DNA of 64,000 bases, from NCBI RefSeq assembly GCF_001870675.1, contig NZ_MEHT01000012.1, forward strand, positions 52,601 through 116,600, in the 5' to 3' direction. Every line of letters starts with the position of its first letter. Positions within the stretch are counted from its first letter, which is position 1. A program made the position numbers and the translations under genes. Under the pieces are notes generated by a model. The model was not told the DNA's origin and searched no databases. It saw only the letters and a list, made by a program, of their open reading frames with translations. This DNA is from Roseinatronobacter thiooxidans (GTDB lineage: Bacteria; Pseudomonadota; Alphaproteobacteria; Rhodobacterales; Rhodobacteraceae). Below, piece after piece: positions 9,478 through 16,999 of this stretch.

Positions 9478-10527
9478 ATGGAAAAGAAGATGATTATTCG
9501 GGGTGTCGCGGTCCTTTGTGCCGGGATATCGACGTCAATTATCGCAGTGCAGCAGCTTTCCGGGGGCGCCACCTCGCTTGCGGGCGGTGAGCTTGCGCAG
9601 CAAATGCCCCCTTCGCAAGTCTTGGGCGCAAGCCTTGTGGGTAGTGGGGCCAAGCTTCAATTCACGAACACGGCAAATGCGCCGGACATGGCCGACCATA
9701 CCCAAGCGGCGGCACCCGCCACCCTGGACAAGACGACTGGCCCCGAGCTTGCATCGCTAGCACTTGACGCGGCCTTGCACAGCGCATCGGCAACAGCGCC
9801 AGAGGTTGAAGATGCAGCGCAACAGGGCGACACATGCGCGCCGGTGTTACATGCCGCCGCGATGGTGGATGCCCTGATCGAATTGGTGCTGGATGCCCCA
9901 TGCCACCCCGACACGCGCCTTGTGGTCAGCCATAACGACCTTGCCTTCAGCGCATTCACAGATTCCGATGGCGGCTATACCGCCTTCATCCCGGCCTTAT
10001 CGGCCGATGCAAAGATAGACGTGTTTTTATCCGATGACATCTTTTTACAATCTTCGGTCGAAATACCCGACGCGGAAGACCACCAGCGCGTGGCATTGCA
10101 ATGGGATGGTACAGCACGATTTGCGCTGCATGCCTACCATAACGGTGCCGCATATGGCGAGAATGGCCATATCCACGCGCAAAAACCGTTTGACCCAAAC
10201 CTGGATGATTCCTTCCTCATCTCGCTTGGCGAATTGCGCGGACCAGAACCGATGATCGCCGAAATCTATTCTGTGCCGACAGCCCGCGCTGGCCAGAGCC
10301 GCGTCGAGGTAGAGTTGCATTACACCGAACACCATTGCGGGCAGGATTTTTCGGCATTCCTGTCAGATAACAGCCAAGTTCAAAACATCCATATGAAAGA
10401 GATAAGCATCGCGGCCCCTGAGTGTCCGGCAGAAGCTGGCATGGTTGTCATGCCCCTCGATTTTGCGTCCAGACACGCGTTCCGGCTGCAAATCCTGTCC
10501 GAAATGCTGGGTGCCATGCAAGAGTAA
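9478..10527 (+). CDS. hypothetical exported protein downstream of secA
   Basis: A 349-aa protein with an N-terminal hydrophobic segment (about residues 5-25, after MEKKMIIRG) that looks like an uncleaved anchor or signal peptide. An Ala/Thr-rich low-complexity stretch follows, then an acidic beta-rich body with four or five cysteines (for example DTCAPVL, DAPCHPD, EHHCGQDF, APECPAEAG). No family is recognised with confidence. The ATG at 9478 is chosen for GGTGG before it; the frame runs open back into the end of secA. Its place after secA suggests a link with secretion, but this is only context. It converges on radC with a 4-bp gap. Confidence 0.7.
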   Translation: MEKKMIIRGVAVLCAGISTSIIAVQQLSGGATSLAGGELAQQMPPSQVLGASLVGSGAKLQFTNTANAPDMADHTQAAAPATLDKTTGPELASLALDAALHSASATAPEVEDAAQQGDTCAPVLHAAAMVDALIELVLDAPCHPDTRLVVSHNDLAFSAFTDSDGGYTAFIPALSADAKIDVFLSDDIFLQSSVEIPDAEDHQRVALQWDGTARFALHAYHNGAAYGENGHIHAQKPFDPNLDDSFLISLGELRGPEPMIAEIYSVPTARAGQSRVEVELHYTEHHCGQDFSAFLSDNSQVQNIHMKEISIAAPECPAEAGMVVMPLDFASRHAFRLQILSEMLGAMQE

Positions 10528-10531
10528 GCTG

Positions 10532-11305
10532 TCATAACAGCCCCTCGCTGCGAAAGCTTAACTCGCAGGATTTACCGATTACGATATGATCATGCAGAAT
10601 AATCGACAGCGCCTCGGCCGCGGCGCGGATAGAGGCTGTCATCACAATGTCTGCCTGTGACGGGGTTGGATCGCCCGAGGGGTGATTGTGCACAAGGATC
10701 AGCGCAGAGGCGTTTAATTCCAGCGCGCGGCGCATAACCTCGCGCGGGTAGACCGGCACATGGTCAACCGTGCCTTCGGCTTGCGCTTCATCCGCAATCA
10801 GAACATTCTTCCGGTCAAGGTACAGAACGCGAAATTGCTCGGTTTCGCGGTGGGACATTGCCGTATGGCAATAATCCAGCAAGGCCGCCCAGCTTGACAG
10901 CACAGGACGATGCATCACTTTCGCACGCGCCATGCGCTGTGCGCACAGCTCGATCAGCTTGAATTCGGTCACCACCGCCGCGCCAACCCCTTCAACCGCG
11001 CGCAACCGCGCCGGAGAGGCGGCCAGAACCGCACTCAGATCACCGAATGTGTCGATAAGTCTGCGCGCCAGCGGCTTGACATCCTGCCGGTGCAAGGCCC
11101 GGAACAGCACCATTTCCAACACCTCGTAATCCGGCATGGCGGCGGCCCCGCCCGCGTCAAACCGCGCGCGCAGGCGTTGGCGATGGTCCTTTATATAAGA
11201 TGGCAGCTTGGCCGCATCTTGGGGTTTTGCGGGCGCAGGCGCAGGGTTTGCCCCCGAAAACAAGGGCAAACTCGTGTCTGGAACGGGGGTGCAAGGTCTG
11301 GTCAT
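10532..11305 (-). CDS. radC: RadC-family JAB/MPN domain protein
   Basis: A 257-aa protein with an N-terminal helix-hairpin-helix region (about 60-125, AVEGVGAAVVTEFKL) and a C-terminal JAMM metalloprotease-like domain whose zinc motif is complete (HNHPSGDPTPSQAD, about residues 206-219). Despite the name, a direct role in DNA repair is not proven for the family. The first 35 residues are Pro/Ala-rich and poorly structured. It is divergent from the 98-aa exported protein gene. Confidence 0.92.
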   Translation of the reverse strand: MTRPCTPVPDTSLPLFSGANPAPAPAKPQDAAKLPSYIKDHRQRLRARFDAGGAAAMPDYEVLEMVLFRALHRQDVKPLARRLIDTFGDLSAVLAASPARLRAVEGVGAAVVTEFKLIELCAQRMARAKVMHRPVLSSWAALLDYCHTAMSHRETEQFRVLYLDRKNVLIADEAQAEGTVDHVPVYPREVMRRALELNASALILVHNHPSGDPTPSQADIVMTASIRAAAEALSIILHDHIVIGKSCELSFRSEGLL

Positions 11306-11400
11306 GTTGCCAGAATGCCCGAGATTTCCCTAACATTAGATTAACTATCAACATTTTACCAACAGGCTTGTTGCAAGAACAAAAATCTGGTGCTAGCATT

Positions 11401-11427
11401 TTCACAAGTGTGGCATCATCTTGTGAA
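11401..11427. promoter_or_regulatory. 8-bp inverted repeat, operator-like
   Basis: TTCACAAG (11401-11408) and CTTGTGAA (11420-11427) are perfect inverted arms 11 bp apart, about one helical turn. The site lies between divergent radC and the 98-aa protein gene, 80 bp before the latter's ATG. It fits a dimeric regulator site, but no regulator is identified. Confidence 0.4.
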
Positions 11428-11507
11428 CAAGCAAGTTTCCGCGCACTTGGTCGAGGTATTTGAGCAGTGATAAACGAACTAGATAACTTTTCACTTGGAG
11501 GACTAAA

Positions 11508-11804
11508 ATGAAGAAAATCGCACTCCCGGCACTTGCTTTGGCATTGGCGCCGTTCATAGCGACACCGGCGGCGGCTTGGAAAGGACACGTTGTCGAATGT
11601 TTTGACAAGGTCTATGTGGCACCGGAATACCGGACCACAAAGCACATGGTCAAAGCGGCAAAGACAACGCTTGAATACCGCAATGGCAAAGGTGTCGAGC
11701 AGGTGTATCGCATGCATTACCCTGCAATCTACGAAGAGAAGAAGCACCTTGTACGCCCCGGGCACTATGTGATGCGCCCGGCACCCTGCCGCAAGGGCAA
11801 CTGA
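11508..11804 (+). CDS. small exported hypothetical protein, 98 aa
   Basis: A clear signal peptide (MKKIALPALALALAPFIATP, then AAA before WKG) precedes a mature part of about 75 residues that is basic and Tyr/His/Lys-rich (YVAPEYRTTKHMVKAAK, RMHYPAIYEEKKHLVRPG) with two cysteines (VECFD and APCRKGN) that could form a disulfide. TTGGAGGAC is a strong ribosome-binding site. No family is recognised. It stands alone, with an inverted repeat upstream and a strong hairpin about 95 bp after the stop. Probably periplasmic. Confidence 0.75.
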   Translation: MKKIALPALALALAPFIATPAAAWKGHVVECFDKVYVAPEYRTTKHMVKAAKTTLEYRNGKGVEQVYRMHYPAIYEEKKHLVRPGHYVMRPAPCRKGN

Positions 11805-11897
11805 ACGGACTGGTGACTTTCAGTCAGGGACGCAGGGGCCAAGCGGGTAACTTGGGCTTTTGCTGCTTTGCTGAAAGTGCCGGAACAGTGAAAAAGA

Positions 11898-11924
11898 TTT
11901 CGACGCGCACTCTGCGCGTCGAAA
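11898..11924 (-). terminator. perfect 12-bp hairpin, probable terminator
   Basis: TTTCGACGCGCA (11898-11909) pairs perfectly with TGCGCGTCGAAA (11913-11924) around a 3-nt loop. On the minus strand the stem is followed by TCTTTTTC, so it would stop leftward transcripts such as dnaK-dnaJ read-through. It lies between two plus-strand genes and may also end the 98-aa gene transcript. Confidence 0.6.
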
Positions 11925-12037
11925 CTTACCGTTCGCGTATGACAGGCCAAGACAGACAGGGCGAATCAGTGGTTTCCGAAAACAGCGCCCGAACACAGAA
12001 ACGCGCACATCCTTGAACAAAAGGAACGGAGTGGGCC

Positions 12038-12379
12038 ATGCGGGTATTTTTACTAATTTCTTCGACAACGGTGCTTTTGGGATGCGCTGAATTCTTCCAG
12101 CGTGGTGGTGGCAGTCAGGATTGTCAGCAAGCAAGCCATGCGCTGCGGGTACACGATTCGAAGATCGAGGCTGCCCGAATGCCGGGATCATCCAGTTTCA
12201 CGGCTTCGCTGGCGTCGCGCGGGTATAACACCTACCATTGCACCACCGTTTCGGGTGATCAGATCGCGTGTTCTGCGGTTATGCCCAATGTTCGTGCGGG
12301 CGATTCGGCGCGGCTGAACAGGTTGATGGGGGAACGCAGCGTGATCGAGGCCCGCGCAGCGCGGGCCTGCCAGATTTGA
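12038..12379 (+). CDS. small putative lipoprotein, 113 aa
   Basis: The N-terminus MRVFLLISSTTVLLGC ends in a lipobox-like LLGC, so the mature protein would start at Cys16 and be lipid-anchored. The rest (about 97 residues) has three further cysteines (QDCQQAS, YHCTTV, IACSAV) plus a C-terminal one (RACQI) and no recognised domain. AAAGGAACGGAG precedes the ATG. It ends at the exact end of convergent dnaJ, so the stop codons abut. Function unknown. Confidence 0.7.
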   Translation: MRVFLLISSTTVLLGCAEFFQRGGGSQDCQQASHALRVHDSKIEAARMPGSSSFTASLASRGYNTYHCTTVSGDQIACSAVMPNVRAGDSARLNRLMGERSVIEARAARACQI

Positions 12380-13540
12380 TCAGCTTTTCATTCCGTCCCA
12401 GAACCCTTTGACCTTGTCAAAGAACCCACTGCTTTCAGGGTTGTTTTCGGCACTAAGCTTTTCAAACTCTTCCAGCAGTTCTTTCTGACGTGAGGTCAGG
12501 TTGACAGGGGTTTCAACCGCCAGTTCGATCAGCATATCGCCATGCCCGCCACCACGCAACGCGGGCATGCCCTTGCCCCGCAACCGCATCTGGCGGCCGG
12601 ACTGACTGCCCATTGGCACTTTCACGCGCGAGCGTCCGCCATCGATGGTGGGCACTTCTACCTCTCCGCCCAAGGCCGCACGGGCCATGCTGACGGGCAC
12701 GCGGCAATACAAGGTCACATCATCGCGCTTGAAAATCTGATGCTCGGCCACATTCACGAATATATACAGATCGCCCGGTGTGCCGCCCCGCAACCCCGCC
12801 TCGCCCTCGCCCGACAAGCGAATGCGCGTTCCTGTTTCAACACCTGCCGGAATATTGACAGATAGGCTGGCTTCCTTCTCGACCCGCCCCGCACCCGCAC
12901 AGACCTTGCACGGATTCTTGACGATCTGGCCAGAGCCGCCGCAGGTGGGACAGCTGCGTTCAACAGTGAAAAACCCTTGCTGCGCGCGCACTTTGCCCAT
13001 GCCCGAACAGGTCGGGCAGGTTACCGGCTCTGCGCCCCCTTCGGCCCCCGTACCCTTGCAGGCATCGCAAGCAGACAGGCGTGGCACGCGAATGGTTTTC
13101 TTCGCACCGGCATAGGCTTCTTCCAGATTGATGCGCATATTATAGCGCAAATCCGACCCGCGGCTGGCACGCGAGCGCGGCCCACCGCGCCCACCGCCGA
13201 CGAAATCGCCGAACAGGTCTTCAAACACATCGGAAAATGCGCTGGCAAAATCGGCATTGCCGCCAAAGCCGCCGCCCTGACGCGCACCGCGCGCGCCTGC
13301 GGCCCCCATACCCCCATCGAAAGCGGCATGGCCGAACCTGTCATAGGCGGCCTTGCGGTCAGGGTCTTTCAGCGCATCATATGCTTCGTTTACTTCCTTG
13401 AACTGTGCTTCGGCATCGGGGTTGTCGGAGTTACGGTCCGGGTGCAGCTCTTTCGCCTTTTTGCGATAAGCTTTTTTCAACTCTTCGGCAGAGGCGGAGC
13501 GGCTGACCCCGAGCACGTCGTAGAAGTCGCGTTTGGCCAT
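12380..13540 (-). CDS. dnaJ: chaperone protein DnaJ
   Basis: The 386-aa Hsp40 co-chaperone that stimulates DnaK ATPase and delivers clients. It has an N-terminal J domain with HPD at about residues 33-35, a Gly-rich linker ([19 protein letters not shown]), and four zinc repeats ([32 protein letters not shown]), then the C-terminal substrate-binding domain. The ATG at 13540 is used because the J domain starts there; an in-frame TTG five codons upstream is the only alternative. It is the second gene after dnaK, separated by a strong hairpin. Confidence 0.97.
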   Translation of the reverse strand: MAKRDFYDVLGVSRSASAEELKKAYRKKAKELHPDRNSDNPDAEAQFKEVNEAYDALKDPDRKAAYDRFGHAAFDGGMGAAGARGARQGGGFGGNADFASAFSDVFEDLFGDFVGGGRGGPRSRASRGSDLRYNMRINLEEAYAGAKKTIRVPRLSACDACKGTGAEGGAEPVTCPTCSGMGKVRAQQGFFTVERSCPTCGGSGQIVKNPCKVCAGAGRVEKEASLSVNIPAGVETGTRIRLSGEGEAGLRGGTPGDLYIFVNVAEHQIFKRDDVTLYCRVPVSMARAALGGEVEVPTIDGGRSRVKVPMGSQSGRQMRLRGKGMPALRGGGHGDMLIELAVETPVNLTSRQKELLEEFEKLSAENNPESSGFFDKVKGFWDGMKS

Positions 13541-13559
13541 GATGTTCTTTCCCAAAAGA

Positions 13560-13594
13560 GGCCATCCGGCCTGACCAAGTCAGGCCGGATGGCC
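13560..13594 (-). terminator. 16-bp perfect hairpin between dnaK and dnaJ
   Basis: GGCCATCCGGCCTGAC (13560-13575) pairs without mismatch with its complement at 13579-13594, leaving a 3-nt loop. In the mRNA it is followed by UCUUUUGGG, a short U run. It starts 18 nt after the dnaK stop and ends 20 nt before the dnaJ start. It should act as a leaky terminator or RNA stabiliser that keeps DnaK above DnaJ. Confidence 0.75.
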
Positions 13595-13611
13595 ATTGCA
13601 GCATCGCAGGC

Positions 13612-15525
13612 TTATTTGCGCTTGTCTTCGCCAATATCCTCGAAATCGGCATCGACAATGTCATCATCGACACCGCGCGGTTCATCCTCGCCAACATCGC
13701 CGCTATCGGCAGCTTCGGCCTGTGCCTTATAGATCGCCTCACCCAGCTTCATCGACGCCTCTGTGACGTTCTGGATGCCGGATTTGATCTTGCCTGCATC
13801 CTCGCCTTCCAGCGTATCTTTCAGCGCGGCTACGGCCAGCTCGATCGCCTCGACTGTGGTCGGATCAACCTTGTCCTTATGCTCTTCCACCGCTTTCTCG
13901 GTCGAATGGATCAGGCTTTCCGCCTGATTGCGGGCCTCGACCAGTTCGCGGCGGGCCTTGTCCGCTTCGGCATTTGCCTCGGCGTCCTGAACCATTTTCT
14001 CGATATCCTCATCCGACAACCCGCCAGAGGCCTGAATGGTGATCTTCTGTTCCTTGTTGGTGCCCTTGTCGCGTGCCGACACGTTGACAATGCCGTTGGC
14101 ATCAATGTCGAAGGTCACCTCGATCTGCGGCATGCCGCGCGGGGCGGGGGGGATATCTTCAAGGTTGAACTGGCCCAGCATCTTGTTATCGGCCGCCATT
14201 TCACGCTCGCCCTGAAACACACGGATGGTGACAGCGTTCTGATGGTCTTCGGCGGTGCTGAACACCTGGCTTTTCTTCGTTGGAATGGTCGTGTTGCGGT
14301 CGATCAGGCGGGTGAAGACACCGCCCAATGTCTCAATGCCCAGCGACAGTGGCGTGACATCCAGCAGGACCACATCCTTGACATCGCCTTGCAACACACC
14401 GGCCTGAATAGCGGCCCCCATGGCAACCACTTCGTCAGGGTTCACGCCCTTATGGGGTTCCTTGCCAAAGAAGCTGGTCACTTCCTCGATCACCTTGGGC
14501 ATGCGGGTCATACCGCCAACGAGGATCACTTCGTCAATGTCGCCCTTGGACAGGCCCGCATCCTTCAACGCGGCCGCGCAAGGCTTCAGCGAGTTCTTGA
14601 TCAGATCACCCACCAGCGATTCCAGCTTGGCGCGTGTCAGCTTCATGACAAGGTGCAGGGGCTGGCCTGTATTCTTGTCCATGCTGATGAACGGCTGGTT
14701 AATTTCGGTCTGGCTGGAAGAAGACAGCTCGATCTTGGCTTTCTCGGCAGCTTCTTTCAGGCGCTGAAGCGCCATCTTGTCGCTGGTCAGGTCTACGCCA
14801 TTCTCTTTCTTAAACTCGTTCGCCAGATAGTTGACGATCCGCATGTCGAAATCTTCGCCGCCAAGGAACGTGTCGCCGTTGGTGGATTTCACCTCGAACA
14901 GGCCATCATCGATTTCCAGAATGGTAATGTCGAATGTGCCGCCCCCAAGGTCGTAAACCGCAATCGTGCGGCTTTCTTTCTTGTCCAGACCATAGGCCAG
15001 CGCCGCGGCTGTCGGCTCGTTAATAATGCGCAGCACTTCCAGACCGGCAATCTTGCCTGCATCTTTCGTCGCCTGACGCTGGGCATCGTTGAAATAGGCA
15101 GGCACAGTAATCACGGCCTGCGTGACCTTTTCGCCCAGATAGCTTTCGGCGGTTTCTTTCATCTTTTGCAAGATGACGGCAGAAATCTGGCTGGGGCTGT
15201 ATTTCTCGCCCCGCGATTCAACCCATGCGTCGCCGTTGCCACCATCGATAATGGTGTAGGGGACAAGGTTTTTGTCCTTTTCGACTTCTGCATCGGTCAG
15301 GCGGCGGCCAATCAGGCGCTTGACGGCAAATACTGTATTGGTCGGGTTGGTGACGGCCTGCCGCTTGGCGGGCTGGCCGACCAAGCGCTCATTCTCGGTG
15401 AACGCCACGATAGACGGCGTTGTACGCGCGCCTTCGGCGTTTTCAATCACACGCGGTTGGCTGCCATCCATAATGGCAACACAGGAGTTTGTGGTCCCAA
15501 GGTCGATACCAATGACTTTACCCAT
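13612..15525 (-). CDS. dnaK: molecular chaperone DnaK (Hsp70)
   Basis: A 637-aa Hsp70 with the nucleotide-binding domain ([11 protein letters not shown] at the start, [44 protein letters not shown]), the linker region [14 protein letters not shown], the substrate-binding domain, and the charged tail [16 protein letters not shown]. Full length. It is the first gene of the dnaK-dnaJ operon and has a good sigma-70-like promoter about 105 bp upstream. I do not see a CIRCE element. Confidence 0.98.
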   Translation of the reverse strand: MGKVIGIDLGTTNSCVAIMDGSQPRVIENAEGARTTPSIVAFTENERLVGQPAKRQAVTNPTNTVFAVKRLIGRRLTDAEVEKDKNLVPYTIIDGGNGDAWVESRGEKYSPSQISAVILQKMKETAESYLGEKVTQAVITVPAYFNDAQRQATKDAGKIAGLEVLRIINEPTAAALAYGLDKKESRTIAVYDLGGGTFDITILEIDDGLFEVKSTNGDTFLGGEDFDMRIVNYLANEFKKENGVDLTSDKMALQRLKEAAEKAKIELSSSSQTEINQPFISMDKNTGQPLHLVMKLTRAKLESLVGDLIKNSLKPCAAALKDAGLSKGDIDEVILVGGMTRMPKVIEEVTSFFGKEPHKGVNPDEVVAMGAAIQAGVLQGDVKDVVLLDVTPLSLGIETLGGVFTRLIDRNTTIPTKKSQVFSTAEDHQNAVTIRVFQGEREMAADNKMLGQFNLEDIPPAPRGMPQIEVTFDIDANGIVNVSARDKGTNKEQKITIQASGGLSDEDIEKMVQDAEANAEADKARRELVEARNQAESLIHSTEKAVEEHKDKVDPTTVEAIELAVAALKDTLEGEDAGKIKSGIQNVTEASMKLGEAIYKAQAEAADSGDVGEDEPRGVDDDIVDADFEDIGEDKRK

Positions 15526-15628
15526 TTTCGAGCATCCTCTCTCTCAAGCGATGTGGCAGCGGGCTGGTCCTGTCAGGCCCCGGCCCATCTGAATCTGAAA
15601 CAAACCCCAACCGGGGTATCTTGGCCGG

Positions 15629-15657
15629 TATATAGGAAGGCCGTTTAGAGGCTGCAA
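15629..15657 (-). promoter_or_regulatory. dnaK promoter candidate
   Basis: On the minus strand TTGCAG (15652-15657) and TATATA (15629-15634) are separated by exactly 17 bp, a good housekeeping-type promoter. An alphaproteobacterial sigma-32 promoter (CTTGAA type) is not evident here. Confidence 0.6.
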
Positions 15658-15672
15658 CCGTCACAGAGCCGT

Positions 15673-15698
15673 GAAATTTCGATGAAGGGCGAAATTTC
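15673..15698. promoter_or_regulatory. 9-bp inverted repeat upstream of dnaK promoter
   Basis: GAAATTTCG (15673-15681) and CGAAATTTC (15690-15698) are perfect arms 8 bp apart. They lie 16 bp upstream of the predicted dnaK -35 and in front of the divergent baeRF-like gene, so a bound regulator could affect both. The sequence does not match CIRCE. Confidence 0.5.
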
Positions 15699-15789
15699 TT
15701 CCAAGACGGGGCCTTGGGTGGCCAAACTTGCGACTTGGGACGGAACATGGCATGTCGGCAGACAGGTTTTTATCAGGAGTAATGTGACC

Positions 15790-16911
15790 ATGCTATATGT
15801 AGACATCCCCACGCAGGCCGAAATTGGAACGCTTGTCGCAACCCGCGGCGAGGCGTTGATCAGCCTTTACCTCCAGACAACACCAGAGACGCAGCATATT
15901 GACGCCGCGCGCACACGGTTGAAACAATTGACGAATGACGCTGTGGCCCAGCTGGAAGAAGTGGGCATGGCCAAACGCACCATCTGGCCAATTGAAGAAC
16001 AGCTGCATGACCTGATGGATGACGATGATTTCTGGCGCGTGCAGGCCAATTCGCTGGCCATTTTCGTGACCCCCGACAGCCTGCGCAGCTTTCGCCTGCC
16101 CAACCACCTGAGCGAGACAGTGCAGGTCGCCGACCGCTTTCACCTCAAGCCGCTATTGCGCGCAGTCTCCATGCCACAACACGCCTTTGTGCTGGCGCTG
16201 GCAGAAAACGAATTGCGCGTGATCGAAGTGCTGGGCGACCAGCCCGCACAGGAATTGCGCGTGCCCAATCTGCCCAAGGATGCGGCATCTGTGGCGGGCA
16301 CAGCCAATGTCAATTCGCGCAGTTATTCGGGCCGTCAGGGGGGCGGCGAGGGGCAGAAGCACCACCTGCGCCAGTATTGCCGCAAAATCGATTCCGCCCT
16401 GCGCGGTCTGCTGGCAGGCCGCGAAGAGCCGCTGATCATTGCCGCGACCGATCCGCTGCTGTCGATGTACCGCTCGATCAACAGCTACCCGCATCTGGCA
16501 CAAGCGGCCATCACCACCAGCCCCGTGCGGGTTCCCGCACATGACTTGGGCGCACAGGCCCGCAAGATCATGGATGGGATCAACGCAGCCTCGGTTGCAG
16601 GGTTTGGCGAGTTGTATTCGGCACGCGAGAATGAAGACCGCGCAACCACGCAAATCGCCCGCATCGCACGGGCGGCTACTTTTGGCGCGGTCGACACGCT
16701 TCTGGTCGATATGGACAGCGTGGTTCCCGGTCTGGTCGATGAAGAGACCGGCGAAATTACGATGGCCACAGCCGAAAGCGCGGTCAGCTACGGCGTGATT
16801 GACGAGATCGCGGGTCGTGTGATCGCCAATGGCGGCAAGGTCATCGCTGTGCGTCGCGCGGATATCCCGCAAGAGGCGGAACTCGCCGCAGTGTTGCGCT
16901 ACGCAATCTGA
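15790..16911 (+). CDS. baeRF-like protein (bacterial eRF1-domain-3 homologue)
   Basis: A 373-aa cytoplasmic protein. The C-terminal third (TLLVDMDSVVPGLVDEETG, then YGVIDEIAGRVIANGGKVI and AVRRADIP) has the form of eRF1 domain 3, and the middle has the PLIIAATDPLLSMYRSIN strand-loop seen in bacterial archaeo-eukaryotic release factor-like (baeRF) proteins. That family is known mainly from sequence analysis; a role in ribosome rescue has been proposed, not shown. The ATG at 15790 follows AGGAG; a GTG two codons earlier is possible. Residues about 175-195 are a Ser/Gly-rich loop. It is divergent from dnaK. Confidence 0.7.
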   Translation: MLYVDIPTQAEIGTLVATRGEALISLYLQTTPETQHIDAARTRLKQLTNDAVAQLEEVGMAKRTIWPIEEQLHDLMDDDDFWRVQANSLAIFVTPDSLRSFRLPNHLSETVQVADRFHLKPLLRAVSMPQHAFVLALAENELRVIEVLGDQPAQELRVPNLPKDAASVAGTANVNSRSYSGRQGGGEGQKHHLRQYCRKIDSALRGLLAGREEPLIIAATDPLLSMYRSINSYPHLAQAAITTSPVRVPAHDLGAQARKIMDGINAASVAGFGELYSARENEDRATTQIARIARAATFGAVDTLLVDMDSVVPGLVDEETGEITMATAESAVSYGVIDEIAGRVIANGGKVIAVRRADIPQEAELAAVLRYAI

Positions 16912-16928
16912 TGCTGTGTGCGACGTAA

Positions 16929-16953
16929 GCCCCGGTCTTGAACCGGGGCCTGC
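16929..16953 (+). repeat. REP-like palindrome, copy 1a
   Basis: GCCCCGGT and ACCGGGGC form an 8-bp stem around CTTGA, followed by CCTGC. This is a diverged member of the window-wide family with core CCCCGGACTTGATCCGGGG plus CCTCT. It pairs in inverted orientation with the copy at 16966. Confidence 0.65.
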
Positions 16954-16965
16954 GCCCTCACCACC

Positions 16966-16990
16966 AGAGGTCTCGGGTCAAGCCCGGGAC
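16966..16990 (-). repeat. REP-like palindrome, copy 1b
   Basis: Read on the minus strand: GTCCCGGGCTTGACCCGAGA followed by CCTCT. It has the same CTTGA centre and the same tail as the other copies. With copy 1a it lies between two convergent genes, where it may serve as bidirectional terminator. Confidence 0.65.
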
Positions 16991-16999
16991 TGCCGCGCG

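Noticed and set aside
13879..15648. 589-aa open frame opposite dnaK on the plus strand
   Set aside because: It is a mirror of dnaK codon bias, with no family likeness and no start signals. The same holds for long frames opposite secA (7806-9047) and the TRAP permease (38538-40637).
15526..15789. CIRCE (HrcA) element upstream of dnaK
   Set aside because: The TTAGCACTC-N9-GAGTGCTAA form is not present; the inverted repeat found there has a different sequence.
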